Source of the DNA: an uncultured bacterium | GTDB lineage: Bacteria; Bacteroidota; Bacteroidia; Bacteroidales; Marinifilaceae | Assembly: GCA_905216195.1 (NCBI GenBank) | Contig: CAJMSX010000012.1 | Location: 5,967 to 69,966, forward strand | Direction: 5' to 3' | DNA length: 64,000 bases | In this document: one piece after another, positions 9,469 to 18,384 of the stretch | How the letters are laid out: each line of letters opens with the position of its first letter | Position numbering within the stretch: position 1 is the first letter of the stretch | The notes under the pieces: generated by a model | Seen by the model: only the letters and a program-made list of their open reading frames with translations | The model's database searches: none | Told to the model about the DNA's origin: nothing | Translations under genes and position numbers: made by a program

Positions 9469-9957
9469 ATGGCATTATTCGAGCCGGAATTCGGATTGGT
9501 ATTTTGGATGCTGGTCGTTTTCCTGATTCTTTTGGGTATACTGGCGAAATTTGCCTGGCCCGTTATTCTCAAAAGTGTGGAAGAAAGAGCGGATTTTATC
9601 GACAAAGGGGTACTCTATACCCAAGAGGCGATAAACCGGAAAAAACAGGCGGAAGCCGATGCACGCGCACTTTTAGAGGATGCACAGAGAAAGCAATTGG
9701 AAATTTTGCAGGAGACCCAGCGTTTAAAACAAAAAATGATCGAAGAGGCGAAAAAAAACGCAATGGTGGAAGCACAGAAAGTGTTGGACGGGGCCCGTTT
9801 ATCCGCCGAGCAGATGAAGCGGGAAGCGGAAGTGCAGTTGAAAAGACGGGTGGGACAACTTTCTTTGGAAATAGCCGGGAGAGTAATCCGGCAAGACCTG
9901 TCCGAAAATAAAGAACAGGAAGAATTGGTAGAAAAATATTTGGAAGAGATGAATTAG
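9469..9957 (+). CDS. atpF: F1Fo ATP synthase subunit b
   Basis: The 162-residue protein has one N-terminal membrane helix (about residues 8-28, LVFWMLVVFLILLGILAKFAW) followed by a long charged helix, the usual form of the peripheral-stalk b subunit, which acts as a dimer holding F1 to Fo. The lysine, glutamate and glutamine-rich region from about residue 50 is coiled-coil-like. A 116-base gap separates it from atpE. Confidence 0.95.
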   Translation: MALFEPEFGLVFWMLVVFLILLGILAKFAWPVILKSVEERADFIDKGVLYTQEAINRKKQAEADARALLEDAQRKQLEILQETQRLKQKMIEEAKKNAMVEAQKVLDGARLSAEQMKREAEVQLKRRVGQLSLEIAGRVIRQDLSENKEQEELVEKYLEEMN

Positions 9958-10019
9958 CGGGATTTTTACGGAGAGCGACACTTCTCCGTCCTGCTTATAA
10001 GGAATAAAACCGCGGGTTT

Positions 10020-10559
10020 ATGAACGAAGGGTTAATTTCACAACGGTATGCGAAAGCATTTTTCCGTTATGCGAAAGAAGTAGGGGCAGAAACAGCCGTA
10101 TACGAGAAAATGAAAGTGTTTCTGGAAAATTACCAGACACACCCGCATTTGCAAAAGGCTTTACTCAACCCTGTTTTATCGGCGAAAGATAAGGAGCTTT
10201 TGCTTTCTTCAGCAATCGGTATCGATCCGGGAGAAGTGTACGTGAGAGCGATTCGTCTGATTATTAAAAATCACCGGGAGGGATACATCCGGACGATCGC
10301 TTTGATGTACGAGGAATTATACCGTAAAGCCGAACACATACTTTTGGTAAAGATTATTACGGCTGCTCCCTTGTCGGAGGCGGTCGTCGCTAAAATTCAG
10401 GAAACCGTTCGTAAACATACCCCTTATAAGCTGGAATTTTCCACCTTTGTAGATCCCTCGCTTATCGGCGGGTTTATCCTCCATATGGGTTCTGAACAAT
10501 TGGATGCTTCGGTTCGTAAGGAATTGAAAGAGATACGTAAAGAATTGTTGAATAATTGA
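10020..10559 (+). CDS. atpH: F1Fo ATP synthase subunit delta
   Basis: This 179-residue protein is the delta (OSCP-like) subunit that caps F1 and binds the b stalk. It opens with the typical segment ISQRYAKAFFRYAKE and ends with the conserved region PSLIGGFILHMGSEQLDASVRKEL. The gene lies between atpF and atpA, as expected. Confidence 0.95.
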   Translation: MNEGLISQRYAKAFFRYAKEVGAETAVYEKMKVFLENYQTHPHLQKALLNPVLSAKDKELLLSSAIGIDPGEVYVRAIRLIIKNHREGYIRTIALMYEELYRKAEHILLVKIITAAPLSEAVVAKIQETVRKHTPYKLEFSTFVDPSLIGGFILHMGSEQLDASVRKELKEIRKELLNN

Positions 10560-10610
10560 TCTGTATGACGATTCCGGAAAAAGTGCAGGTCTTAAAATAA
10601 AACTTAGGTT

Positions 10611-12188
10611 ATGAGTAAATTGGATGAAGTTTCGGATATACTGGAGATGCAACTCAAAGGTGTAGACACCAAAACGGTTTTTGAGGAAGTGGGAACCGTA
10701 TTGGAAGTGGGGGATGGGGTGGCACATGTCTTCGGTCTGGATAACGTGCGCTCCAGTGAACTGGTAGAATTCGAGAACGGGGTAAGAGGGGTGGCGATGA
10801 ATCTGGAGCAGGATAATGTGGGTGTGATTTTAATGAATGCGGGCGACCGGGTAAAAGAGAATTTTACGGTGAAGCGCACCGGCCACATCGCTTCGTTGCG
10901 GGTAGGGGAAGGTTTGCTGGGCCGGGTTATCAATACGCTGGGGGATCCTATAGACGGAGCGGGGCCTATTCCGGGCGAAACCATCGAATTGCCGTTGGAA
11001 CGTAAAGCTCCGGGCGTGATTTTCCGTCAGCCGGTAAAAGAACCTTTGCAAACGGGCATCAAAGCGGTGGATTCCATGGTGCCTATCGGGAGAGGCCAAC
11101 GGGAACTGATCATCGGTGACCGTCAAACCGGGAAAACGGCTATCGCTATCGATACCATATTGAATCAACGGGATAATTTCCGTCAGGGTAAACCCCTCTA
11201 CTGCATATATGTAGCCATCGGACAGAAAGCTTCTTCCGTGGCTACACTGGTCAATGTACTGCGGGAAAAAGGAGCTTTGGAGTATTGCATCATCGTGGCG
11301 GCCAATGCTTCCGATTCGGCAGCCATGCGTTATTATGCTCCTTTTGCCGGCGCTTCTATCGGGGAATATTTCAGGGATAGCGGAAGAGACGCCTTGGTGA
11401 TTTACGACGATCTTTCCAAACAGGCGGTAGCCTATCGGGAGATTTCCCTGATTCTCAGGCGTCCTTCCGGACGTGAGGCTTATCCGGGCGATATATTTTA
11501 TTTGCATTCCCGTTTGCTGGAACGGGCGGCCCGTATCATTTCCAATGATGAAGTCGCCGCTCAGATGAACGATTTGCCGGATGCTCTCCGTGCGGGCATA
11601 AAGGGAGGAGGTTCCCTGACGGCTCTGCCTATTATCGAAACCCAGGCGGGAGATGTTTCCGCTTATATCCCGACTAATGTGATATCGATTACCGACGGAC
11701 AGATATTTCTGGATACGGCTTTGTTTAATGAAGGTATGCGTCCTGCAATCAATGTCGGTATTTCAGTATCCCGGGTCGGTGGCAATGCCCAATTGAAATC
11801 GATGAAAAAAATTGCCGGTACCTTGAAAATCGATCAGGCCCAGTACCGGGAACTGGAAGCTTTCTCCAAGTTCGGAGGTGATATGGACCCTGTTACCGCT
11901 ATGGTCATAGACAAAGGACGCAAAAACGCCCACCTGCTGGTACAGCCTCAGTATGCTCCTATGCCGGTGGAGGAAGAGATTGCCGTGATCTTTTGTGGTA
12001 CACAGGGATTGTTGAAGGACGTTCCTCTTCATCACGTGGCGGATTTTGAAAAACTCTTTCTGGAGCTGTTGCACGCCCGTTATGAAAAAGAGGTGCTGGA
12101 ACGGCTGAAAGCAGGAGTACTGGACGATGAAGCGGCGGATTTGATGACCCGTATTGCCCTGGAAGTGGCGGAACGTTTTAAGGAATAA
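10611..12188 (+). CDS. atpA: F1Fo ATP synthase subunit alpha
   Basis: The 525-residue non-catalytic alpha subunit carries an intact nucleotide-binding loop, GDRQTGKTAIA, and the alpha-specific segment containing FAGASIGEYFRDSGRDALV. It alternates with beta in the F1 hexamer and contributes the arginine finger to each catalytic site. Length is normal for the family. Confidence 0.98.
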   Translation: MSKLDEVSDILEMQLKGVDTKTVFEEVGTVLEVGDGVAHVFGLDNVRSSELVEFENGVRGVAMNLEQDNVGVILMNAGDRVKENFTVKRTGHIASLRVGEGLLGRVINTLGDPIDGAGPIPGETIELPLERKAPGVIFRQPVKEPLQTGIKAVDSMVPIGRGQRELIIGDRQTGKTAIAIDTILNQRDNFRQGKPLYCIYVAIGQKASSVATLVNVLREKGALEYCIIVAANASDSAAMRYYAPFAGASIGEYFRDSGRDALVIYDDLSKQAVAYREISLILRRPSGREAYPGDIFYLHSRLLERAARIISNDEVAAQMNDLPDALRAGIKGGGSLTALPIIETQAGDVSAYIPTNVISITDGQIFLDTALFNEGMRPAINVGISVSRVGGNAQLKSMKKIAGTLKIDQAQYRELEAFSKFGGDMDPVTAMVIDKGRKNAHLLVQPQYAPMPVEEEIAVIFCGTQGLLKDVPLHHVADFEKLFLELLHARYEKEVLERLKAGVLDDEAADLMTRIALEVAERFKE

Positions 12189-12242
12189 ACGTTCGGTGGA
12201 GACAGACAGATTATGGTTGGACTAAAATGAAAAATTTCGATT

Positions 12243-13124
12243 ATGGCAACTATGCGTGAATTGAAGCGGAGGATTAATTCGGTTCAGTCTTCCCAGAAAA
12301 TTACCGGTGCGATGAAAATGATTTCTTCGGCCCGGTTTCGTAAGGCGGAAGCTGCGATGAATCACGCTTTGCCTTATGAAGAACAATTGCAGTCCATTTT
12401 GAGGCATGTGAATGAAAAGGATTGCGATTATGAATCTTCGCTCCGGCAGGAGCGGACGGTCCGGAACGCCGCCTTGGTGGTGCTGGGTACGGATGAGGGA
12501 CTGTGTGGGGCGTTCAATATAAATATCTACAGGAAGTTTTTGGAAGCGGTAAATGAATATCATGCCGCTCAAGTGGAACCCGAGGTTTATCCCATCGGGA
12601 AAAAAATACTGGGGGACATCAGGCGGACCCGAGGCATTGCGGAAAAGAAGGTACCCGATGTTTTCGCCAACGGTCCGTACGCCGAAGCCGTACAAGTGCT
12701 GTCCGATGAATTGATCGCCCGTTTCCGGGAGGGAAAAATCGACCGGGCGGAAGTGATCTATACCCATTTCAAAAGCCGGGGAACTCAGGTGGTAAAGCGT
12801 TTGCAATTGCTTCCCCTCAAACCCCGGGTTCCCGAAGAACAAGCCGGGCCGGATTATACGGATAAGGTATTGATGTACATCTATGAGCCGGATTGCAAAG
12901 AGATATTTGAAATTCTTTACCCTTTAGTGATCCGTACGATGTTTTACAAAGCCTTGCTGGAAAACCGGGCTTCGGAGCAGGCCGTGCGTATTCTTGCGAT
13001 GCAGATGGCCAATGACAATGCCGTTAAGTTGCTGGGAAGTCTTCAACTGGAATACAACAAACTTCGTCAACAGGGCATTACGACCGAATTGCTGGATATG
13101 GCCGGCGGTCAGATAGAAGAATAA
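12243..13124 (+). CDS. atpG: F1Fo ATP synthase subunit gamma
   Basis: The 293-residue protein is the rotor shaft. Its N-terminal helix (MRELKRRINSVQSSQKITGA) and C-terminal helix (MQMANDNAVKLLGSLQLEYN...) are the two conserved coiled-coil elements that insert into the alpha3beta3 head. It is the last gene of the operon. A weak inverted repeat, GCGGTA/TACCGC with a long loop, follows and could end the transcript. Confidence 0.96.
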   Translation: MATMRELKRRINSVQSSQKITGAMKMISSARFRKAEAAMNHALPYEEQLQSILRHVNEKDCDYESSLRQERTVRNAALVVLGTDEGLCGAFNINIYRKFLEAVNEYHAAQVEPEVYPIGKKILGDIRRTRGIAEKKVPDVFANGPYAEAVQVLSDELIARFREGKIDRAEVIYTHFKSRGTQVVKRLQLLPLKPRVPEEQAGPDYTDKVLMYIYEPDCKEIFEILYPLVIRTMFYKALLENRASEQAVRILAMQMANDNAVKLLGSLQLEYNKLRQQGITTELLDMAGGQIEE

Positions 13125-13379
13125 GGCGGTAAAATAAATTTTTAATCGTTTCTTTCTTCCGGTACCGCTTGTTTTTCGATTTTCCCTTTGCCCCTTTCTG
13201 GTGAGCGATAGGCATCCTCTTTTCCTTTACCGGGTAAAGCGATTCTCCTGCGGAGGTTGGTTTTCTCCCTTTTTCATTTCCATAAATATACGGAGTTTTT
13301 TCCCTTGGAAACCTTCTTTCCGGAAGGATTCAGGGGAAAAATACGGCCTGACCGAAAATGTCTGTTTTTTATACAAACC

Positions 13380-13396
13380 TGTCTAAAAATTAGACA
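13380..13396. promoter_or_regulatory. Perfect palindrome, candidate activator or operator site
   Basis: TGTCTAA and TTAGACA flank three A residues as a perfect 7-bp inverted repeat. It lies about 55 bases upstream of a sigma-54-like -24/-12 element, a place suited to an enhancer-binding protein. The cognate regulator is not in the window. Confidence 0.45.
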
Positions 13397-13449
13397 ATTT
13401 AAAACCGGCTTTAATGGATAATATTTTGATAATCAATTTAATAAAAATT

Positions 13450-13465
13450 AGGCATGTTTTTTGAT
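13450..13465 (+). promoter_or_regulatory. Candidate sigma-54 (-24/-12) promoter of the permease genes
   Basis: AGGCATGTTTTTTGAT aligns with TGGCACRNNNNTTGCW at all but three constrained positions and keeps GG-N10-G spacing, although the -12 dinucleotide is GA rather than GC. It lies 42 bases before the ATG at 13508. No TAnnTTTG box is found at a suitable place. Confidence 0.4.
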
Positions 13466-13507
13466 ATTTAAGCGGGTGTTGTGATTAAATTCATTAAATA
13501 AAAAGAT

Positions 13508-15865
13508 ATGTGGATACAATTAAAAGAACTGATACGGACGAAGCGGAATAAGCCGTTTTCTTTTATCGTCAACACGGTGGGGATGGCTTTGGCTTTTACA
13601 GCAGTGATTATCATGTTTACTTATGTTCGTGGGGAGCTGAATCACGACAGTGATGTCCTGGACCGGGCGGATATCGTACGGGTGAGAAATGGGAGCTGGG
13701 GCATTACACCGGGTGCTTATGCCAGCTGGCTGGCCGGAAGTTTGCCGGAAGTAAGAGCGTACTGCCGGGTTTTAAACCTGCATGTTTCGGTATTCATTCC
13801 TTATCAGAAAGGAGCGGAGGAACTCTATTCGGAGGAGGAAGTAGTGATGGCCGACAGCACTTATCCTTCGTTTTTTTCGCTGCGTATCATAAGCGGGGCG
13901 AGGCAGGATGCATTGGCGACAACTGAGCAGGCGATGCTGAGCGAGAGTATGGCCCGGCAGTTTTTCGGAGACAGCGACCCGGTCGGGAAACAGATCGTGT
14001 TGGGGGAAGCAAAGCCGATGACCGTTTCGGCAGTTTTCGAAGACATTGTCAATCCGGGTTTGCGGAGTCCGAAGATATTGATCAACCTGCATTATGTGGA
14101 TAAGGTGTGGCAGGAAGGGTACAGCGATTCCTGGTGGTCATCGAACTGGGAGTCTTATCTCAAGTTGGCTCCGGGGAGTGATCTTCAGCTTTTGACGGAA
14201 AAATACAGGGAGTTGTATGCCGAAAAGTTACGGAGCTTTGGGGAGGAAGAAGAAAATATAAAGGGATCTTTGTCGCAGGCCGAATTGATACCCTACGAAG
14301 ACCTTTATTTCGGTTCCTTGCTCGACGGAGCCCGCCACGGTAATCGTTCGAATATTGATATCCTGATTTTGATTTCCATATTGGTATTGGTGGTGAGTAT
14401 TATCAATTATGTAAATATGGCGACGGCGCGGGTGGCTGATAAATCGCGGATTATCGGTCTGAAAAGGACTTTGGGGGCGGAAAGAGGAAGTCTGGTTTCT
14501 TCCATTGTCCTGGATTCGGTAGTGACTTGCTGGTTGGCTATGGGGATTGCCTGGGTGATTGCCCGTATCTCTTTCCCTTATCTGGCCGGATGGCTGGGAT
14601 GCGGAGAAGTGTTGCATCTCGATGGTTGGGCCGCTGTGATTCTTTTTGTGGTCGTGCCTCTGGTAAGCGGACTATTGTCGGGGATTTTCCCGGCCTTTTA
14701 TCTCACCCGGATGAATCGTCTGGAATCGATGAATTCGCAACGGAACGAAAGCCTGGCTTTGCAACGACTGAAAGGAGGGTTGATGGTACTGCAATTTGCC
14801 GTTTCTCTGGGACTGATTATTTCTACTTTGTTAATCAAGAAACAAGTGGACTACATGAAGGAGATGGATCCCGGTTACGACCGGAATAATGTGGTGGTGG
14901 TCCGCGGACATGGAGACGCCATCCTGTTGCAAAAATTTAAAGAATTCCGCAATCTTTTGTTACAACATCCTGCCATCCGGAATGTAGCGGCTGCTAAAGA
15001 ACCCATTTATAACATCGGAGAACGGGGCGGATATTTGCGGATTCCCGGCACCGGAGAAGAAGTGGGAGGAAATGTAACCTGGATCGATGAAAATTTTATG
15101 GAGCTGATGAAACTGAAACTGGTGGAAGGGGAAGGTTTCCGCGAAGGAGCGAATAACCGGGAAAAATACATCATCAATCAACAGATGGCGAAGGAAATAG
15201 CTTCGCAGTCGCCCGATCATAGTTATCTGTCTGATGTCCAGATCGGAGTAGTCAAAGACTTTAATTTCCAGTCCATGCACGAACCCATCCAACCGATGTA
15301 TTTCGGGTATATCAACGGACGGCAGCAGATGGCAGATGCTTATATCCGTATTGTTCCCGAGCAGCGGGAGGAGGCTTTGGCTCATATAGAGAAATGTTAC
15401 CGGCAGATTTATCCTCAGACGTTTTACGAATATAGTTTTATGGATGACGATTATGCCCGGCTGTACGGGAACGAGGATTTGTTTGCCCGCCGGTTGTTGT
15501 CGTTTACCGGAATGTCTATCGTAATTGCCTGTTTAGGCTTACTCGCTTTTGTGGTATTTTTTATCGAACAGAAGACCAAGAGTATCGGCGTCCGGAAAGT
15601 GATGGGGGCTACCGAGTACCAGATTCTGGAACTGCTGAACCGGGATTTTATGCGCCGTCTTTTTATAGCCTTTATTATCGCCTGTCCCGTGGTATATTAT
15701 GTGGTCTCTCTTTGGCTGGATAATTTTGCTTATAAAACCGTTCTGAGCTGGTGGATCTTTGCTCTGGCGTTTGTGATCATGTTCCTCATTGCCGTCTTGA
15801 GCGTGAGCGTTCTCACCTGGAAAGCTGCCACGGCCAATCCGGTCGATTCGCTGAAAACGGAATAG
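13508..15865 (+). CDS. FtsX/MacB-type ABC transporter permease (first of a tandem pair)
   Basis: The 785-residue protein has the double-module layout of large Bacteroidota FtsX-like permeases: one membrane helix (about residues 20-41), a MacB periplasmic core domain, three helices (about 282-306, 338-360, 377-401), then a second helix (about 424-447), a second periplasmic domain and three final helices (about 672-692, 720-741, 750-776). The segments IIGLKRTLGAERGSL and SIGVRKVMGATEYQILELL are the characteristic cytoplasmic coupling motifs. Such proteins move lipoproteins or peptides, or transmit mechanical force, with a separate ATPase. No ATPase gene adjoins. It is very similar to the next gene, so the pair arose by duplication. 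Confidence 0.88.
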   Translation: MWIQLKELIRTKRNKPFSFIVNTVGMALAFTAVIIMFTYVRGELNHDSDVLDRADIVRVRNGSWGITPGAYASWLAGSLPEVRAYCRVLNLHVSVFIPYQKGAEELYSEEEVVMADSTYPSFFSLRIISGARQDALATTEQAMLSESMARQFFGDSDPVGKQIVLGEAKPMTVSAVFEDIVNPGLRSPKILINLHYVDKVWQEGYSDSWWSSNWESYLKLAPGSDLQLLTEKYRELYAEKLRSFGEEEENIKGSLSQAELIPYEDLYFGSLLDGARHGNRSNIDILILISILVLVVSIINYVNMATARVADKSRIIGLKRTLGAERGSLVSSIVLDSVVTCWLAMGIAWVIARISFPYLAGWLGCGEVLHLDGWAAVILFVVVPLVSGLLSGIFPAFYLTRMNRLESMNSQRNESLALQRLKGGLMVLQFAVSLGLIISTLLIKKQVDYMKEMDPGYDRNNVVVVRGHGDAILLQKFKEFRNLLLQHPAIRNVAAAKEPIYNIGERGGYLRIPGTGEEVGGNVTWIDENFMELMKLKLVEGEGFREGANNREKYIINQQMAKEIASQSPDHSYLSDVQIGVVKDFNFQSMHEPIQPMYFGYINGRQQMADAYIRIVPEQREEALAHIEKCYRQIYPQTFYEYSFMDDDYARLYGNEDLFARRLLSFTGMSIVIACLGLLAFVVFFIEQKTKSIGVRKVMGATEYQILELLNRDFMRRLFIAFIIACPVVYYVVSLWLDNFAYKTVLSWWIFALAFVIMFLIAVLSVSVLTWKAATANPVDSLKTE

Positions 15866-15896
15866 AACTTTGGAAAAAACTTAAATTCTTTTTGTT

Positions 15897-18272
15897 ATGT
15901 GGACGTCTCTGAAAGAACTCATCCGGACAAAACGGAACCGGCCTTTTACTTTTATTGTGAACTCCGCCGGTTTGATTCTCGCCTTTACGGCTGTTATCGT
16001 CATGTATACTCATGTAATCGGCGAATGGAATCATGACGCGGATGTAGAGTATCGGGAAGATATCGTACGGGTGGAGACGGCCTGGGGACTGACTGCAGGA
16101 GCATACGGTCCCTGGTTGTGCGACGTTATGCCGGAAGTGGAACAATACTGCCGGATTTTTCTGGATAACAATGCCGCGATACATGTGCCGGCTCAACAGG
16201 AGACAGAGGAAGTGTTTACCCGGGAAAAAGTTTTTCTGGCTGATGCTACCTATGCTTCCTTCTTTTCCCTCCGCCTGGTCCGGGGAGATTCCACTTACCG
16301 TCCTGACGGAGTTCTGCTGAGTGAATCGGCGGCAAAACAGTTGTTCGGAGAATCCGATCCTATCGGAAAAACTTTAATCCTCCGGCATAACATTCCTTTG
16401 ACCGTACAAGCTTTATTTAAAGACATAAAAAATCCGGGCATCCGAAGCCCCCGCATTCTGGGAATGCTGGAAACGGCCAATCATTTGTTAGGGAGTAAGA
16501 TGACGGAAGAGTGGAATTTCGCAAATTTCGAAACCTACCTCCGGTTAAAACCGGGTACCGACAGAATACAATTTACCGGGAAATTCGAGCAGCTATATGC
16601 CGCTAAATTGAAAGAAATCGGTTATAAAGAGGATCAGATTCCGCAGTCCGTAAACCAGGCTTTGGTACGCAATTACACGGATATTTATTTCGATAACGAA
16701 GTTTTGGGTTTTGCTGATCACGGCAATTCTAACAACCTCCGTATTTTGATGATGCTTACCATTCTGGTTTTGGCAATAAGTATTATCAATTATGTCAATA
16801 TCGCTACGGCTAAGGTAGCTGAAAAATCCCGCACGATCGGGATGAAACGGATATTGGGTGCCGGGCGGACCTCCCTGATAGCTTTCCTTGTATTTGATTC
16901 GGTTTTTACCTGTTTTATAGCGATGGGGGTGGCTTGGCTGCTAGCCCAGGGACTGGCCCCTTTCTTACAACAGTGGATCGGTCTGGGGGATATGTCTCAA
17001 CTCACCTTTTTGCCTGCTCTGGTATTGTGGGTAGCCGTGCCTTTGCTTTGCGGTTTGTTATCCGGCATATTTCCGGCCTTCTATCTCACTCGGTTGAACC
17101 GGTTCGACTCGATGAATTCGCAGAAAAACGAAAGCCTGGCTTTGCAGCGGTTTAAAAGCGGACTGATGATTCTACAGTTTGCCGTTTCTATGGGATTGAT
17201 CATATCCACGCTTTTTATCTATAAACAGGTAAATTACATGAAGCATTTCGACACCGGATACGACCGGAAGAATATTGTCGTGGTGCATGGGAACCGGGAG
17301 CGGGTTTTGTATAGTAAATATCCCGGTTTTAGAACGGCTTTATTGCAAAATCCGGCGGTACTGCAGGTAGGAGCTTCCAAAGATCCGATTTACAACATCC
17401 GGGAAAAGGGTTTTCACCTGGATGTGAGCGGTTGGGAGAATAAAGAAGCAGTGTATGTTACCTGGGTAGATGCGCCTTTTCTGGATTTAATGGGTTTGAA
17501 AATTGTGGAAGGAGAAGGTTTTCATGAGGCAGACCAGGTGATAAAAGACATCGGTTGGAGCGTCAATCAAAAATTTATTATCAATCAGCGGATGGCGAAA
17601 GAAATCGCTTCCTTAGCTCCTGTACAGAATTATTTGGGAGGTAACCGGATCGGCGTGGTAAAAGATTTCAATTTCAGGTCGATGCATGAGCCGGTTAGTC
17701 CGATGTACCTGGGATTGCTAGGCGGTTTTAACAGTCAAATCGATGTTTACATCCGGATTGCACCTGAAAACCGGGAAAAAGCCCTGCAGTATATTGAGAG
17801 TTGTTATCGGGAGTTTTACCCGGGAACTTTGTATCAGTATAGTTTTCTGGAGGACGATTACGTCCGGCTTTACGGTTCGGAAGATGTTTTTGCTTTGAGG
17901 CTATTCTTGTTTTCGGTTTTGTCGGTTGTCATCGCCTGTTTGGGATTGCTGGCTTTTGTGGTATTTTTTATCGAACAGAAAACAAAAAGCATCGGTTTAC
18001 GCAAAGTAATGGGAGCTACTGAATTCCAGATTATGGGGTTGCTGAACCGTAAGTTCCTGATTCGTTTGCTGGCTGGTTTCGTTTTGGTATGTCCGGTGGC
18101 CTATTTTGTGGTTGTGCGCTGGCTATCGGGTTTTGCCTATAGAACGGAATTAAGCTGGTGGGTATTTGCTGGGGCCTTTATCCTGATGTTCGTTATAGCC
18201 TTACTGTGTGTAAGTATGCTGACCTGGAAAGCTGCTACAGCAAATCCTGTGGATTCTCTGAAAAATGAGTAA
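15897..18272 (+). CDS. FtsX/MacB-type ABC transporter permease (second of a tandem pair)
   Basis: The 791-residue protein aligns with the preceding permease along its whole length, including the start (WTSLKELIRTKRNRPFTF), the coupling motifs (TIGMKRILGAGRTSL and SIGLRKVMGATEFQIM) and the end (ATANPVDSLKNE). It has the same eight predicted membrane helices and two periplasmic domains. The spacer from the first gene is only 31 bases, so both are probably co-transcribed, and they may form a heterodimer around a shared ATPase encoded elsewhere. The periplasmic domains diverge most, which suggests different partners or cargo. Confidence 0.88.
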   Translation: MWTSLKELIRTKRNRPFTFIVNSAGLILAFTAVIVMYTHVIGEWNHDADVEYREDIVRVETAWGLTAGAYGPWLCDVMPEVEQYCRIFLDNNAAIHVPAQQETEEVFTREKVFLADATYASFFSLRLVRGDSTYRPDGVLLSESAAKQLFGESDPIGKTLILRHNIPLTVQALFKDIKNPGIRSPRILGMLETANHLLGSKMTEEWNFANFETYLRLKPGTDRIQFTGKFEQLYAAKLKEIGYKEDQIPQSVNQALVRNYTDIYFDNEVLGFADHGNSNNLRILMMLTILVLAISIINYVNIATAKVAEKSRTIGMKRILGAGRTSLIAFLVFDSVFTCFIAMGVAWLLAQGLAPFLQQWIGLGDMSQLTFLPALVLWVAVPLLCGLLSGIFPAFYLTRLNRFDSMNSQKNESLALQRFKSGLMILQFAVSMGLIISTLFIYKQVNYMKHFDTGYDRKNIVVVHGNRERVLYSKYPGFRTALLQNPAVLQVGASKDPIYNIREKGFHLDVSGWENKEAVYVTWVDAPFLDLMGLKIVEGEGFHEADQVIKDIGWSVNQKFIINQRMAKEIASLAPVQNYLGGNRIGVVKDFNFRSMHEPVSPMYLGLLGGFNSQIDVYIRIAPENREKALQYIESCYREFYPGTLYQYSFLEDDYVRLYGSEDVFALRLFLFSVLSVVIACLGLLAFVVFFIEQKTKSIGLRKVMGATEFQIMGLLNRKFLIRLLAGFVLVCPVAYFVVVRWLSGFAYRTELSWWVFAGAFILMFVIALLCVSMLTWKAATANPVDSLKNE

Positions 18273-18384
18273 TTTTGTGTCCGGATAAATCCGAGCTGGG
18301 ATACACCGTTCGGAGGATGTTTAGACAGTGAGTCCGGTGGAATCGGTGGGTGCTGAATCTCTTTCTTTTTTAATTCATTCAGGT

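Larger units (their letters stand above)
13125..13507. other. Intergenic region between atpG and the permease pair
   Basis: No gene is supported; a 61-residue open frame at 13201-13386 lacks any family feature. The second half is AT-rich and carries a 17-bp palindrome and a sigma-54-like element in front of the first permease gene. Confidence 0.6.

Noticed and set aside
13201..13386. Open frame of 61 codons after atpG
   Set aside because: It starts at a non-ATG codon, has no family features and runs into the palindrome upstream of the permease genes.
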